NCBI RefSeq assembly: GCF_027625475.1
Contig: NZ_CP115174.1
Coordinates: 4,062,501-4,126,500, forward strand
Origin: Sphingomonas abietis
GTDB taxonomy: Bacteria > Pseudomonadota > Alphaproteobacteria > Sphingomonadales > Sphingomonadaceae
DNA: 64,000 nucleotides
Direction: 5' to 3'
Below are positions 18,774 through 27,205 of the stretch, piece after piece. The notes beneath the pieces were generated by a model that had not been told where the DNA came from, did not search any database, and worked only from the letters and a program-made list of their open reading frames with translations. The translations under genes were made by a program, and so were the position numbers. Position 1 is the first letter of the stretch, and each line of letters starts with the position of its first letter.

Positions 18774-20432
18774 ATGCTGATCCGGCTGGCCATTCGCGAC
18801 GTGGTGCTGATCGAGGCGCTCGACCTCGATTTTTCCGCCGGGCTCGGTGCGCTGACCGGGGAGACCGGCGCGGGCAAATCGATCCTGCTCGATTCGCTGG
18901 GCCTGGCGCTGGGCGCGCGGGCCGATAGCGGCCTCGTCCGCCACGGCGCCGATCGCGCCGTCGTCACCGCCAGCTTCGATGTGAGCGAGGATTCCGTCGT
19001 CACCGGGCTGCTCGCCGATAACGGGCTGGAAGGCGAGCCCGGCGAACCGCTGATCGTCCGCCGCATCGTCAAGGCCGATGGCGGCTCGCGCGCCTCGATC
19101 AACGACCAGCCCGTCTCCGCCGCCCTGCTGCGCGAACTCGGCACGCGGCTGGTCGAGATCCACGGCCAGCATGACGATCGCGGCCTGCTCAACGCCCGCG
19201 GCCACCGCGCGCTGCTCGATGCGTTCGGGCGCTTCGATACCGGCCCGATCGCGACGACGCACGCGCGCTGGCGCGCCGCGGAGGCCGCGCTGGAGGCGGC
19301 ACGGGCCGATATCGAGACCGCCGAACGCGATCGCGAATGGCTCGATCATGCCGTCGCCGAACTGCGCCAGCTCGCCCCCGAGGCCGGCGAGGAGGAGACG
19401 CTCGCCGCCGATCGTGCCGCCATGCAGAAGGGCGCGCGGCTGGCCGAGGATCTCGGCCACGTCACCACCCATCTCGATGGATCGGACGGCGCGCTGGCGG
19501 GGCTGCGGCAGGCGGCGCGGCGGCTCGACCGGATCGCCCACGAGCATGAGGCGCTGGCGACGGCGCTCGCCGCGCTCGATCGCGCCGTGATCGAGGCCTC
19601 CGAGGCCGAGGATGCGCTCGCCGAGGCGGGCCGCGCGATGGCGTTCGAGCCCGAGCGGCTCGACGCGATCGAGACCCGGCTGTTCGACCTGCGCGGCATC
19701 GCCCGCAAGCATCGCGTCCAGCCTGATCAACTGGCCGCGCTCGCCGAGGAACTGGAAGCCCGCCTGTCCCGCATCGAAGCCGGTGGCGCGGGTCTAGCTG
19801 CACTCGAACGCGCCGTCGCCGCCGCCCGCACCGATTATGAGCGCGAGGCCGCCGCCCTGTCGGATGCCCGCGCCGGCGCGGCGCTGCGGCTCGACAAGGC
19901 GGTGGCCGGCGAGCTCGCCCCGCTCAAGCTCGACGCCGCGCGCTTCCGCACCGCGATCGAGCGCCTCCCCGAAGCGCAATGGGGCGCGGACGGCCGCGAT
20001 CGCGTCGAGTTCCTGATCTCCACCAATCCCGGGGCGCCGTTCGCGCCGCTGGTCAAGATCGCATCGGGCGGCGAATTGTCGCGCTTCATCCTCGCGCTCA
20101 AGGTGGCGCTGGCCGAGGCGGCGGGCGCGCGCACGATGATCTTCGACGAGATTGATCGCGGCGTCGGCGGCGCGGTGGCATCCGCGATCGGCGATCGGCT
20201 GGCGCGCCTTTCCACCAAGGCGCAGCTGCTCGTGGTGACGCACAGCCCGCAGGTGGCGGCACGCGCCGACCGCCAGCTGCTGATCGCCAAGAGCCACGAC
20301 GGCACCGTCACCCGCACCGGGGTCCGCCTGCTCGACGAGGGCGAACGTCGCGAGGAGATCGCCCGGATGCTGTCCGGCGCCGAAGTGACCGACGAGGCAC
20401 GGGCGCAGGCGGGCAAGCTGCTGGCGGCCTGA
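18774..20432 (+). CDS. recN: DNA repair protein RecN
   Basis: A 552-residue SMC-like ATPase of recombinational double-strand-break repair. Walker A GETGAGKS is at residues 29-36. A long Ala/Glu/Arg-rich coiled coil occupies the middle, and the ABC signature KIASGGELSRFILALK and Walker B TMIFDEIDRGVGG are in the C-terminal third. The length is normal. The gene sits directly after bamD, a common sphingomonad arrangement. Confidence 0.96.
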   Translation: MLIRLAIRDVVLIEALDLDFSAGLGALTGETGAGKSILLDSLGLALGARADSGLVRHGADRAVVTASFDVSEDSVVTGLLADNGLEGEPGEPLIVRRIVKADGGSRASINDQPVSAALLRELGTRLVEIHGQHDDRGLLNARGHRALLDAFGRFDTGPIATTHARWRAAEAALEAARADIETAERDREWLDHAVAELRQLAPEAGEEETLAADRAAMQKGARLAEDLGHVTTHLDGSDGALAGLRQAARRLDRIAHEHEALATALAALDRAVIEASEAEDALAEAGRAMAFEPERLDAIETRLFDLRGIARKHRVQPDQLAALAEELEARLSRIEAGGAGLAALERAVAAARTDYEREAAALSDARAGAALRLDKAVAGELAPLKLDAARFRTAIERLPEAQWGADGRDRVEFLISTNPGAPFAPLVKIASGGELSRFILALKVALAEAAGARTMIFDEIDRGVGGAVASAIGDRLARLSTKAQLLVVTHSPQVAARADRQLLIAKSHDGTVTRTGVRLLDEGERREEIARMLSGAEVTDEARAQAGKLLAA

Positions 20433-20545
20433 ACGGCCGGCCTGGCAACCGGACCATCTTCCGTTCGTCCGGAAGCGCTCCTTATCAGGCGCGCATAACG
20501 ACTGCGTCCCTACGGATCACGCTGCGATCGGCGCCTGATCCCATC

Positions 20546-20630
20546 GTCATCCTGAACTTGTTTCAGGATCCCGGCGAACCTTGGCGCGAATGCCCGGAAG
20601 AGGGGGATGCTGAAACAAGTTCAGCATGAC
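20546..20630. repeat. Palindromic repeat between convergent genes
   Basis: GTCATCCTGAACTTGTTTCAGGATCC (starting at 20546) and an inverted near-copy ending GCTGAAACAAGTTCAGCATGAC at 20630 form a long imperfect hairpin. It lies between recN and the Rieske gene, which converge. No gene is visible in 20433-20712; the element may also stop transcription. Confidence 0.65.
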
Positions 20631-20712
20631 GCTCGAAGACAAAATCGCCTCCAGATATTCGGCCAATTCATTGTCGATCGGCTGGAGAATCCGCTCACGG
20701 GAGAGGCTGCCG

Positions 20713-21075
20713 TCACGCCGTCACGATATCGCCGTCGCGCACCACCACCGGCCATCCGGTCAGCGCCTGCCCCGCGCACGGGCCGCCGACGCACAGCCCG
20801 TCTTCCGGCCGGAACAGCGCGCCATGCCACGAACAGGCGACCAGCGATCCGTCGGGCGTCAGATACTGATCGAGCTGCTGGGCCAGCGGCAGGCCGGCGT
20901 GCGGGCAGCGATCGACATAGCCGAACACGCCGTCACCGCGCCGCACCACGAAGCCATGGAAACGCCCCGCCTTCATCTGCAGCACGAAATTGCGCGCCGC
21001 GCCGTCGGCGATCAGCTCGATCGGCCCGAGCCGCACCCCGGCAGGCGTCGCCGACAGCCGCTCGCCGTCGCTCAT
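20713..21075 (-). CDS. Stand-alone Rieske [2Fe-2S] ferredoxin-type protein
   Basis: A 120-residue protein with both Rieske cluster motifs: Cys57-Pro-His59 in DRCPHAG and Cys81-x2-His84 in ACSWHGALF. It has no signal peptide or membrane segment, so it is a soluble electron carrier rather than a cytochrome bc1 subunit. It is the last gene of the hpd-hmgA-maiA set. Its start region is a triplicated 23-base unit (see the repeat at 21076-21121). Homogentisate catabolism needs no known Rieske partner, so its redox client is unknown. Confidence 0.85.
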   Translation of the reverse strand: MSDGERLSATPAGVRLGPIELIADGAARNFVLQMKAGRFHGFVVRRGDGVFGYVDRCPHAGLPLAQQLDQYLTPDGSLVACSWHGALFRPEDGLCVGGPCAGQALTGWPVVVRDGDIVTA

Positions 21076-21121
21076 TTCTCGTGCTCGCCTTCGCTCATTG
21101 CCCGTGCTCGCCTTCGCTCAT
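21076..21121 (-). repeat. Tandem duplication of a translation start, creating two mini-ORFs
   Basis: On the minus strand the 23-base unit beginning ATGAGCGAAGGCGAGCACG occurs at 21121-21099 and again at 21098-21076. A third, diverged unit starts the Rieske gene at 21075. The first ATG overlaps the maiA stop (ATGA). Each full unit encodes an eight-residue peptide ([16 protein letters not shown]) whose TGA overlaps the next ATG. Confidence 0.9.
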
Positions 21122-21768
21122 TGCGGATCGGCGTCCGGCTGGCGGCTCGGATGCGCGGCCTCGAACGCCGGCAGCGCGCGCGCACGGTTAGCGGCCGCGA
21201 CCAGCGTCGGATATGGCCCGAGATCGATGCCGAAGCGCTCGGCCGAATAGATTTGGGGCACGAGGCAGATGTCGGCGAAGCCCGGCGCATCGCCATAGGC
21301 GAAGCCCTCGCCATGGCGCGCCGCCATCACCTCCAGCGCGGCGAGCCCGTCGCCCATCCAGCGCGCCATCCAGGCCGCCACCTGCGCATCGTCGGCGCCG
21401 AATTCCGATCGCAGCGCGGTCAGCACGCGCAGATTGTGGAGCGGGTGGACGTCGCAGGCGATCGTTGCCGCCATCGCGCGCACGATCGCGCGGCCGGTCT
21501 TGTCGACGGGGAGCAGCGGCGGCGCGGGATGGCGCTCCTCCAGCCATTCGAGGATGGCGAGGCTCTGGGTCAGTACCACGCCGCCCGCTTCGCCCTCCCA
21601 CGCGATCGCCGGCACCATCCGCTGCGGATTGAGCGCGGCATAATCGGCGGTGCCCTGTGCGCCGATGCGCAGATCGTGCGCGACCGCACGATAGGCGACG
21701 CGCTTGAGGTTGAGCGCGATCCGCACGCGATAGGCCGCGCTCGATCGCCAGTAATCGTGGAGGATCAT
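21118..21768 (-). CDS. maiA: Maleylacetoacetate isomerase (zeta-class GST)
   Basis: A 216-residue zeta-type glutathione transferase that isomerises maleylacetoacetate to fumarylacetoacetate in tyrosine and phenylalanine catabolism. The N-terminal thioredoxin-like domain begins [20 protein letters not shown], corresponding to the SSCSxRVRIAL active-site region of the family. NPQRMVPAI and the C-terminal helix domain follow ([12 protein letters not shown]). It starts at ATG 21768, overlapping the hmgA stop by ATGA, and ends overlapping the duplicated start units of the Rieske gene. Confidence 0.92.
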   Translation of the reverse strand: MILHDYWRSSAAYRVRIALNLKRVAYRAVAHDLRIGAQGTADYAALNPQRMVPAIAWEGEAGGVVLTQSLAILEWLEERHPAPPLLPVDKTGRAIVRAMAATIACDVHPLHNLRVLTALRSEFGADDAQVAAWMARWMGDGLAALEVMAARHGEGFAYGDAPGFADICLVPQIYSAERFGIDLGPYPTLVAAANRARALPAFEAAHPSRQPDADPQ

Positions 21769-23045
21769 CGCGGCAGCTCCGCCTTGGGGAAACCGTTCCA
21801 CACCGCGTCGTAATCGGGCTGGGCGTGATCGCGGGCATGCGCCGTCAGCCGATAGGGCCAGCAGCTCTCGACCATGAACGCCATCGTCCCCTCGATCCGG
21901 TGCGGCGTCAGCGCGGCGGCGCTCGCTTTCTCCCAGCTGGCGACATCCGGGCCGTGCCCGCTCATCAGATTGTGGAGGCTCAAGCCACCGGGCGCGAAGC
22001 CCTCGGCCTTGGCGTCGTAGGCGCCGTGGATCAGCCCCATCGCTTCCGACATCACGTTGCGGTGGAACCAGGGCGGCCGGAAGGTGCCCTCCGCCACCAT
22101 CCAGCGCGGCGGGAAGATCACGAAATCGGCGTTGGCGCGGCCGGGCACGTCGCTGGGCGAGGTCAGCACCGTGAAGATCGACGGATCGGGATGATCGAAG
22201 CTCACCGTGTTGATCGTGTTGAAGCGCGCGAGATCGTAGCGCCACGGCGCGAGGTTGCCGTGCCACGCCACCACGTCGAGCGGCGAATGGTCGAGCGTCG
22301 TCTGCCACAGCGCGCCCAGATATTTCTGGATCAGCACGGTCGGGCGATCGACATCCTCGTACCAGGCGACCGGCGTCTCGAAATCACGCGGGTTGGCGAG
22401 GCCGTTGGCGCCGATCGGGCCGAGATCGGGCAGGCGGAACAGGCTGCCGTGATTCTCCGCGACATAGCCCCGCGCCTCGCCGTCGGGAAGCAGCGCGCGG
22501 AAGCGGACGCCGCGCGGCACCAGCGCGATCTGGCCCGGCGCGATGACGATCCGGCCGAGTTCGGTGAGCAGCTCGACCTGGCCGGCCTGGGGGACGAACA
22601 GCAGCTCGCCGTCGGTATCGACGAACACCCGGTCGACCATGTCGCGGTTCGCCGCATAGACATGCACCGCCACGCCCTCGAGCGAGGCCGGATCGCGGTT
22701 GGCGAGCATTGTCGTCAGGCCGTCGATCAGGTCGGTGCCCGGTGCCGGTGCTGCGATCGGATCCCAGCGCAGTCGGTTGGGCGCGAGCGGCTCGGCGCTG
22801 GTCCCCGGCGCGAAGCGGGGCGCGCCGTCGTAGCGGCGGAACGGCGGATGCTCGGCCGAGGGACGCATCCGGTAGAGCCAGCTGCGCCGGTTCTCGTGGC
22901 GCGGCGCGGTGAAGGCGGTGCCCGACAGCTGCTCGGCATAGAGGCCGAAGGGCGGCCGCTGCGGCGAGTTGCGCCCGATCGGCAGCGCGCCCGGCACCGC
23001 CTCGGTCGAGACATGGTTGCCGAAGCCGGGGAGGTAATCGGTCAT
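21765..23045 (-). CDS. hmgA: Homogentisate 1,2-dioxygenase
   Basis: A 426-residue non-haem iron ring-cleaving dioxygenase converting homogentisate to maleylacetoacetate. The start [13 protein letters not shown] is typical. Iron ligands are visible as His-x5-Glu in [12 protein letters not shown] and the late His in [34 protein letters not shown] is another conserved block. It lies between hpd and maiA on the same strand, 48 bases after hpd; that gap includes a small hairpin (23065-23082, CTCCCG/CGGGAG) that may modulate read-through or mRNA stability. Confidence 0.96.
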   Translation of the reverse strand: MTDYLPGFGNHVSTEAVPGALPIGRNSPQRPPFGLYAEQLSGTAFTAPRHENRRSWLYRMRPSAEHPPFRRYDGAPRFAPGTSAEPLAPNRLRWDPIAAPAPGTDLIDGLTTMLANRDPASLEGVAVHVYAANRDMVDRVFVDTDGELLFVPQAGQVELLTELGRIVIAPGQIALVPRGVRFRALLPDGEARGYVAENHGSLFRLPDLGPIGANGLANPRDFETPVAWYEDVDRPTVLIQKYLGALWQTTLDHSPLDVVAWHGNLAPWRYDLARFNTINTVSFDHPDPSIFTVLTSPSDVPGRANADFVIFPPRWMVAEGTFRPPWFHRNVMSEAMGLIHGAYDAKAEGFAPGGLSLHNLMSGHGPDVASWEKASAAALTPHRIEGTMAFMVESCWPYRLTAHARDHAQPDYDAVWNGFPKAELPR

Positions 23046-23093
23046 GCGTCGCTCCTCATGCCCGCTCCCGCCCGGACGGGAGAGGGCCTTGGG

Positions 23094-24143
23094 TCAGGCA
23101 TCCACCGCGATGACGCCGCGCCGGATCTGGTCCAGCTCGATGCTCTCGAACAGCGCCTGGAAATTGCCGTTGCCGAAGCCCTCATTGCCCTTGCGCTGGA
23201 TGATCTCGAAGAAGATCGGGCCGAACAGATTCTCGGTGAAGATCTGGAGCAGGATGCCCTCCCCGGTCTCGACGCTGCCGTCGATCAGGATGCGGTTGCG
23301 CTGCAGCCGGGCGAGATCCTCGCCATGGCCGGGCACGCGCTTGTCGACCAGCTCGTAATAGGTCTCGATCGTGTCCTGGAGCGTGACGCCGCGCGCGCGC
23401 AACCGCTCGACCGTATCGAAGATGTCCGGCGTGGTCAGGGCGAGATGCTGGATGCCCTCGCCCTTATAGTCGCGGATGAACTCCTCGATCTGGCTCTTGT
23501 CGTCCTGGCTCTCGTTGAGCGGGATGCGGATCGCCTTGTCCGGCGCGATCATCGCCTGGCTGAACAGGCCGGTGGCCTGCCCCTTGATATCGAAATATTT
23601 CTGCTCCTCGAAATTGAAGAGCGTGCGGTAGAATTCGCTCCACACCCGCATCTGGCCACGCTTCACATTGTGGGTGAGGTGATCGAGCAGATCGAGGCCG
23701 ACATTGTTCTTCGCCTCCGCCTCGCGCCAGCCCGGGAACGCCGCCCAGTCGGCATAGAGATCGGCATCGCTCCGAATGAAATAGAGGTAGGAGCCGCCAA
23801 TCCCCTGGATGACGGTATCATCCTCCTCGGTCGGCTGGGCGCCATGCTCCAGCGCCCATTCCATCGCCTTCGCCGGATCGGCCACGCGGAACGCCATCGC
23901 GCTCGCCGACGGGCCATGCTCGCCGCGAAAGGATGCGACGCGGCCGGCCTCGTCGCGGTTGAGCATCAGATTGATGCGGCCCTGCTTGTAGCGGGTGATG
24001 TTCTTGCTCGGATGGCGATGCGTGGCGGTGAAGCCCAGCTGCTCGAACTGGCGGGCCATCGCCTCGGGATCGGGCGAGGTGAATTCGACGAACTCGAAGC
24101 CGTCGAGGCCCAGCGGGTTGTCGGCGGGGTTGTCCAGAGCCAT
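23094..24143 (-). CDS. hpd: 4-Hydroxyphenylpyruvate dioxygenase
   Basis: A 349-residue two-domain vicinal-oxygen-chelate enzyme that makes homogentisate from 4-hydroxyphenylpyruvate. The C-terminal metal site shows the second His in GEGIQHLALTT and the Glu in GPIFFEIIQRKG, followed by the gating helix FGNGNFQALFESIE. It is the first gene of a minus-strand operon hpd-hmgA-maiA-Rieske. The divergent MarR gene and the AT-rich palindromic region between them suggest control by substrate or intermediate. Confidence 0.96.
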   Translation of the reverse strand: MALDNPADNPLGLDGFEFVEFTSPDPEAMARQFEQLGFTATHRHPSKNITRYKQGRINLMLNRDEAGRVASFRGEHGPSASAMAFRVADPAKAMEWALEHGAQPTEEDDTVIQGIGGSYLYFIRSDADLYADWAAFPGWREAEAKNNVGLDLLDHLTHNVKRGQMRVWSEFYRTLFNFEEQKYFDIKGQATGLFSQAMIAPDKAIRIPLNESQDDKSQIEEFIRDYKGEGIQHLALTTPDIFDTVERLRARGVTLQDTIETYYELVDKRVPGHGEDLARLQRNRILIDGSVETGEGILLQIFTENLFGPIFFEIIQRKGNEGFGNGNFQALFESIELDQIRRGVIAVDA

Positions 24144-24229
24144 GGGATTCGCTCCATATATATGGTATCAATTGCAACTATAAATGACGCCTTGCCCGAC
24201 AAGTGTCAAATGCTACCGTCTTTTCCGCG
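24144..24229. promoter_or_regulatory. Divergent control region of hpd and the MarR regulator
   Basis: An AT-rich 86-base gap in GC-rich surroundings holds a perfect 12-base palindrome CCATATATATGG (24154-24165), 11 bases upstream of the hpd start, then ATCAATTGCAACTATAAATG. MarR dimers commonly bind short palindromes in such divergent gaps, so this is the likely operator. I could not assign -35/-10 boxes with consensus spacing. Confidence 0.5.
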
Positions 24230-24700
24230 ATGAGCCATCCCCTGATCCTCGACCATTTCCTGCCCTACCGCCTCTCGATCACCAGCAATCTGGTCAGCGG
24301 CGCGGTGGCGGATACCTACAAGGCGCTGTTTGGCCTCACCATTCCCGAATGGCGGCTGATCGCGCTGATCGCCGAGCGGGAGGGCATCACCCAGCAGGAG
24401 ATCGGCGCGCTCAGCCGGATGGACAAGGTGACGGTCAGCCGTGCCGCCATCGCGCTCGCCGATCGCGGCCTGATCGAGCGCCGCCCCAATCCCGCCGACA
24501 AGAGATCGCAGCTGCTGGCGCTGAGCGAGGCCGGCCGCCATCTCTATGCGGCGGTGACGCCCAAGGCGCTGGAGATGGAACATGCGCTGTTCGGCCGCTT
24601 CTCCGACGCCGAGTTGGAGACGTTCATCGCCATGCTGCGCCGGATCGATGCGGCGGTGCTGGATAGCGGCCCCCCATCCGATGGTGGCGGCGCGATCTGA
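24230..24700 (+). CDS. MarR family transcriptional regulator of the homogentisate operon
   Basis: A 156-residue MarR protein if it starts at ATG 24230 (MSHPLILDHFLPYRLS). An in-frame GTG at 24203 would add nine residues. The winged helix-turn-helix is clear: PEWRLIALIAEREGITQQEIGALSRMDKVTVSRAAIALADRGLIERRPNPADKRSQ in pieces between residues 45 and 100. It is divergent from hpd with a shared control region, so a role in tyrosine catabolism is the simplest inference. The ligand is unknown. Confidence 0.85.
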   Translation: MSHPLILDHFLPYRLSITSNLVSGAVADTYKALFGLTIPEWRLIALIAEREGITQQEIGALSRMDKVTVSRAAIALADRGLIERRPNPADKRSQLLALSEAGRHLYAAVTPKALEMEHALFGRFSDAELETFIAMLRRIDAAVLDSGPPSDGGGAI

Positions 24701-24729
24701 GCGGCGCTGCCAATGCGCGGCGATCGGGA

Positions 24730-24870
24730 TATGTTGAATTGCCTACTGTATAGATAGACTATTATTGCCATGCGGGCCGGCGCGTTGCACAAGGCTGGTC
24801 CACCCCGATCCCGAGGTGCCCTTCAAACTGACCCCGCCGGCTTTGGTCAGCTCGGCGGGGTCTTCTTTTC
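24730..24870 (+). ncRNA. Candidate small RNA with intrinsic terminator
   Basis: Between the MarR gene and the ribbon-helix-helix gene an AT-rich, promoter-like stretch (24734-24766, with TTGAAT and TATTAT boxes at imperfect spacing) is followed by about 65 GC-rich bases. A strong terminator comes next (24830-24870). No convincing reading frame fills this space. This arrangement is that of an intergenic sRNA, but the promoter is weak and the terminator could instead serve neighbouring genes. No known RNA family was recognised. Confidence 0.35.
24830..24870 (+). terminator. Rho-independent terminator (possibly bidirectional)
   Basis: A perfect 10-bp stem GACCCCGCCG (24830-24839) / CGGCGGGGTC (24853-24862) encloses a 13-base loop and is followed on the plus strand by TTCTTTTC. 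On the minus strand the tail is AGTTTGAAGG, weaker, but it could end the hemH-phaB-RHH transcript. Confidence 0.75.
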
Positions 24871-24900
24871 TGGTCTGGTCTGGTCTGGTCTGGTCTGGTC
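24871..24900. repeat. Pentanucleotide tandem repeat (TGGTC)6
   Basis: Six perfect TGGTC copies run from 24871 to 24900, between the terminator and the ribbon-helix-helix gene. The last two repeat bases with A24901 form that gene's stop codon (TGA on the minus strand). Loss or gain of units would change only the 3' untranslated part. Confidence 0.9.
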
Positions 24901-25132
24901 AGGGCACGCCACCGGCCAGCGCCCGCTCGAACAGCCAGACCCGGATGGCGCTGGCGAGATTGGCCGGCGCGTCCGCCTCGATCCGCTGCACGTCGATCCG
25001 TGCCACCAGCGCGGACAGCGGCAGCGACAGATCGGCCGCCGCCTGCACCAGCGCCTCCCAGAAGATGGGCTCCAGGCTGATCGAGGTCGCATGACCGGCG
25101 ATCATCACCGATCGCTTGACCGGCCCCGCCAT
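24899..25132 (-). CDS. Small ribbon-helix-helix domain protein
   Basis: A 77-residue protein whose first part (KRSVMIAGHATSISLEPIFW) matches the alphaproteobacterial ribbon-helix-helix family typified by KRSV-x-GH-x-TS-x-SLE-x-FW. Two helices follow, ending with NLASAIRVWLFERA. Such proteins are predicted DNA-binding dimers of unknown target. It is the last gene after hemH and phaB on the same strand, starting 25 bases after phaB stops. The start at 25132 fits the family N-terminus. Confidence 0.75.
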   Translation of the reverse strand: MAGPVKRSVMIAGHATSISLEPIFWEALVQAAADLSLPLSALVARIDVQRIEADAPANLASAIRVWLFERALAGGVP

Positions 25133-25157
25133 CAGCGCGCGCTCCCGATCCGGCTGC

Positions 25158-25880
25158 TCAATACATGTGCTGCCCGCCGTTGATCGACAGCGTCGATCCG
25201 GTGACGAAGCCGCCCTCCTCGGCGACCAGGAAGGCAACGCCGCGCGCGATCTCGGAGGCGTGGCCGAGGCGGCCGACCGGGATCTTGGCGACGATCTTCT
25301 CGAGCACGTCCTCCGGCACCGCCGCCACCATGTCGGTGTCGATATAGCCCGGCGCGATCGCGTTGACGGTGACGCCGAACTTGGCGCCTTCCTGCGCCAA
25401 CGCCTTGGTGAAGCCGTGGATGCCCGATTTGGCGGCGGCGTAATTGACCTGGCCATATTGGCCGGCCTGGCCGTTGATCGAGCCGATGTTGACGATCCGC
25501 CCCCAGCCCCGCGTCCGCATCCCCGGGAAGGTCGCCTTCGCCATGTTGAAGCAGCCGCCGAGATTGGTGTCGATCACCTGCTTCCACTGCTCATAGCTCT
25601 GCTTGAGGATGGTGCTGTCGCGGGTGATGCCGGCATTGTTGACGATCACATCGACCGGGCCGAGATCATCCTCCACCTTCTCGACGCCGCGATGCACGGC
25701 ATCGAAATCGGACACGTCCCATTTGTAGGACGGGATGCCGGTTCGGTCGCTGAACGCCTTCGCCCGCGCATCGTCGCCCGCATAGTTGGCGGCGACCTTC
25801 ATGCCCATGTCCTTCAGAGCCAGACTGATCGCTTCGCCGATGCCACGGGTGCCGCCGGTCACGATCGCTACGCGGTTCAT
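25158..25880 (-). CDS. phaB: Acetoacetyl-CoA reductase (PhaB/PhbB)
   Basis: A 240-residue short-chain dehydrogenase that reduces acetoacetyl-CoA to (R)-3-hydroxybutyryl-CoA for polyhydroxybutyrate. The cofactor motif is TGGTRGIG at residues 8-15, with NNAG and the catalytic Ser-Tyr-Lys in IGSINGQAGQYGQVNYAAAKSG. The PhaB-type segments ITRDSTILKQSYEQW and INGGQHMY at the C-terminus separate it from FabG. No PHB synthase or thiolase is in the window; it is downstream of hemH. Confidence 0.92.
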   Translation of the reverse strand: MNRVAIVTGGTRGIGEAISLALKDMGMKVAANYAGDDARAKAFSDRTGIPSYKWDVSDFDAVHRGVEKVEDDLGPVDVIVNNAGITRDSTILKQSYEQWKQVIDTNLGGCFNMAKATFPGMRTRGWGRIVNIGSINGQAGQYGQVNYAAAKSGIHGFTKALAQEGAKFGVTVNAIAPGYIDTDMVAAVPEDVLEKIVAKIPVGRLGHASEIARGVAFLVAEEGGFVTGSTLSINGGQHMY

Positions 25881-25910
25881 ATGCCTCTCCTCAGGGGACT
25901 TTGCACGAAC

Positions 25911-26912
25911 CTAGGGGAGCCGCATCCAGCCTTCAAGTTCCCGCATGATGATGGTTTCGAGCATGGCGATACCCGCCGCGCTGTCGTTGAGACAGGGCAG
26001 CGCGGCGAAGTGGGTGCCGCCCGCGGCGAGGAAGGTTTCGCGGCCCCGGATCGACAATTCCTCCAGCGTCTCCACGCAATCTGCGGAGAAGCCGGGGGCG
26101 ACCAGCGCGATCCGCTTCACCCCCTTGCCCGGCAGCGCCGCCAGCATGGTATCGGTCGCGGGCTCCAGCCACTTCGCCCGGCCGAAGCGCGACTGGAAGC
26201 AGACCAGCAGCTCGCGGCCGAGCGCGTCCGAGAGCAGCCGCGCCGTCTTGCGGCAGTGGCAATGATAGGGATCGCCGAGCTCCAGCGTCCGCTGCGGCAT
26301 GCCGTGGAAGCTGGCCATCACCGCATCGGGCTCGAAATCCAGCGCCGCGAGCGATTCGCGCACCGACGTCGCCAGCGCCGCGATATAGGCCGGATCGTCA
26401 TAATAAGGCGGCAGCGTGCGGAGCGCCGGCTGCCAGCGCATCGTGGCGAGCGCGGCGAAGGCGGCATCGTTGGCGGTCGCCGTCGTCGCCGCGCAATACT
26501 GCGGATAGAGCGGGGCGACCAGGATGCGTTCGCAGCCCTGAGCCTTCAGCGCCGCCAGCCGATCCGCGATCGCCGGCCGGCCGTAGCGCATCGCATAATC
26601 CAGCACCACGCCCGGCCCGAACGCGCCATTGAGTGCGACCGCCTGACGCCTGGTGATCGCCGCGAGCGGAGACCCTTCCGCGGTCCACACCTGCGCATAG
26701 GCATGGGCGGATTTGCTCGGCCGGGTGCGCAGGATGATGCCGTGGAGGATCGGCATCCACGCGATCCGCGGTATCTCGACCACGCGCGGATCGGACAGGA
26801 ATTCGGCGAGGTAGCGCCGCACCGCGCCGGCTTCGGCCGCATCCGGCGTGCCGAGATTGACCAGCAGCACACCGATCTTGGGCGTGGGTATGGGCGGATG
26901 ATTCTCGGGCAT
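25911..26912 (-). CDS. hemH: Ferrochelatase
   Basis: A 333-residue enzyme that inserts ferrous iron into protoporphyrin IX, the last step of protohaem synthesis. Family blocks are [13 protein letters not shown] at the N-terminus, [14 protein letters not shown], the His-bearing [10 protein letters not shown] and the acidic [14 protein letters not shown] 26912 places the conserved block about a dozen residues in; an upstream extension to 27023 is Pro/Ser-rich and lacks conservation. It is divergent from lgt across a 293-base gap in which I see no further gene. Confidence 0.95.
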   Translation of the reverse strand: MPENHPPIPTPKIGVLLVNLGTPDAAEAGAVRRYLAEFLSDPRVVEIPRIAWMPILHGIILRTRPSKSAHAYAQVWTAEGSPLAAITRRQAVALNGAFGPGVVLDYAMRYGRPAIADRLAALKAQGCERILVAPLYPQYCAATTATANDAAFAALATMRWQPALRTLPPYYDDPAYIAALATSVRESLAALDFEPDAVMASFHGMPQRTLELGDPYHCHCRKTARLLSDALGRELLVCFQSRFGRAKWLEPATDTMLAALPGKGVKRIALVAPGFSADCVETLEELSIRGRETFLAAGGTHFAALPCLNDSAAGIAMLETIIMRELEGWMRLP

Positions 26913-27205
26913 CAGGCGATCGCGATCAAAGGAGTGGCTTTCAACAGGAGAACGGGCAACAGGAGAATGGGCAGCGGGAAAGAGCGGGATCGCCGCCGGA
27001 GACAGGCACGCCGGCGGCGGCACATGATCCCGGCGGTCATGCCGGGTTGATGCGGGATCGCGGCGGCACCGTAAAGGCCCCTCTCTCCGTCACGCTGATC
27101 GAGGCCGTCGATCGCTCGCAGCAATTGGCGATCGCGACCATCGGCTGTCAGGGGGGCTTTGAATGGCTCCCCGCCCCCTCTAAAGAGGCGCGACCAGCCA
27201 AGGAC

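Noticed and set aside
21825..24233. Long plus-strand frame opposite hmgA and hpd
   Set aside because: Antisense shadow; hmgA and hpd carry full active-site motifs on the minus strand.
24871..24900. CRISPR-like or direct-repeat array
   Set aside because: The unit is five bases with no spacers and no cas genes nearby; it is a simple tandem repeat.
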